Below are positions 63,926 through 64,000 of a stretch of DNA of 64,000 bases, in pieces. The translations under genes and the position numbers were made by a program. The DNA comes from Apoda limacodes (taxonomy: Eukaryota; Arthropoda; Insecta; Lepidoptera; Limacodidae), in contig OX291540.1 in NCBI GenBank assembly GCA_946406115.1, forward strand, positions 10,722,563 through 10,786,562, given 5' to 3'. Each line of letters opens with the position of its first letter. Position 1 is the first letter of the stretch. The notes under the pieces are model-generated. The model worked only from the letters and a program-made list of their open reading frames with translations, searched no databases and was not told the origin of the DNA.

Positions 63926-64000
63926 CATAAAAAAAGAAAAAATGTTTTCGTTGTTTTTGCTCTGTCACAAAAATAGTAGGTAATATATATAACTTTAAAA
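63926..64000. other. AT-rich window edge
   Basis: A-rich and T-rich sequence to the end of the window; nothing recognised. Confidence 0.4.

Overview
The window is eukaryotic nuclear DNA and almost certainly lepidopteran (moth or butterfly). It is AT-rich throughout and has no operon-like packing of open frames. It carries repeat modules that I recognise from lepidopteran genomes: an arm with the hairpin GTGCGAGTCGGACTCGC next to GGGTTCCGTACC, elements opening with CTAGCGGCCCGTCCC, LINE tails ending in GACGACGA, and LINE tails followed by ACAT repeats. The species cannot be named from this sequence.

I find no complete protein-coding host gene. Most longer open frames are broken non-LTR retrotransposon pieces or chance frames. 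Two stretches look more like host coding sequence than repeats: 41562-41852 (minus) and 31540-31733 (plus). Both are weak and unassigned.

Layout. 1-6900: unique-looking AT-rich DNA with a truncated GGGTTCCGTACC-family copy (463-656), a 5S-like fragment (3395-3530), a TA-microsatellite element (4193-4510) and a hairpin-ended element (4700-5095). 6925-9330: a decayed LINE whose tail lies in a long inverted repeat, then a GGGTTCCG-family copy. 9770-17440: mostly unrecognised, with a (CA)n tract, a tRNA-like SINE piece and several repeat copies. 17441-18240: a palindromic array of about 105-bp units. 18535-25890: RTE-like LINE tails, a LINE C-terminal coding piece and several repeats. 26200-33540: two long members of the GGGTTCCG family (one with a 5S-like segment), a second long inverted repeat (28290-29070) and the first candidate exon. 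34187-35265: an RTE-like LINE relic on the minus strand. 35265-45880: mostly unassigned, with interspersed repeats and the second candidate exon. 45880-47155: a dense nest of LINE fragment, 5S-like elements in opposing orientations and a near-perfect tandem duplication. 47160-64000: mostly unassigned, with a hairpin-ended element, a four-unit tandem array, a tRNA-like SINE head, a TIR element and a hAT-type MITE with a perfect 8-bp target-site duplication.

The best fit is an intergenic or intronic stretch shaped by repeated transposon insertion. The most interesting material is structural: three long inverted repeats that could fold into hairpin RNA if transcribed, and an interspersed family that carries 5S rRNA-like internal-promoter sequence. 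Family names rest on motif recognition alone; no database search or alignment was run.
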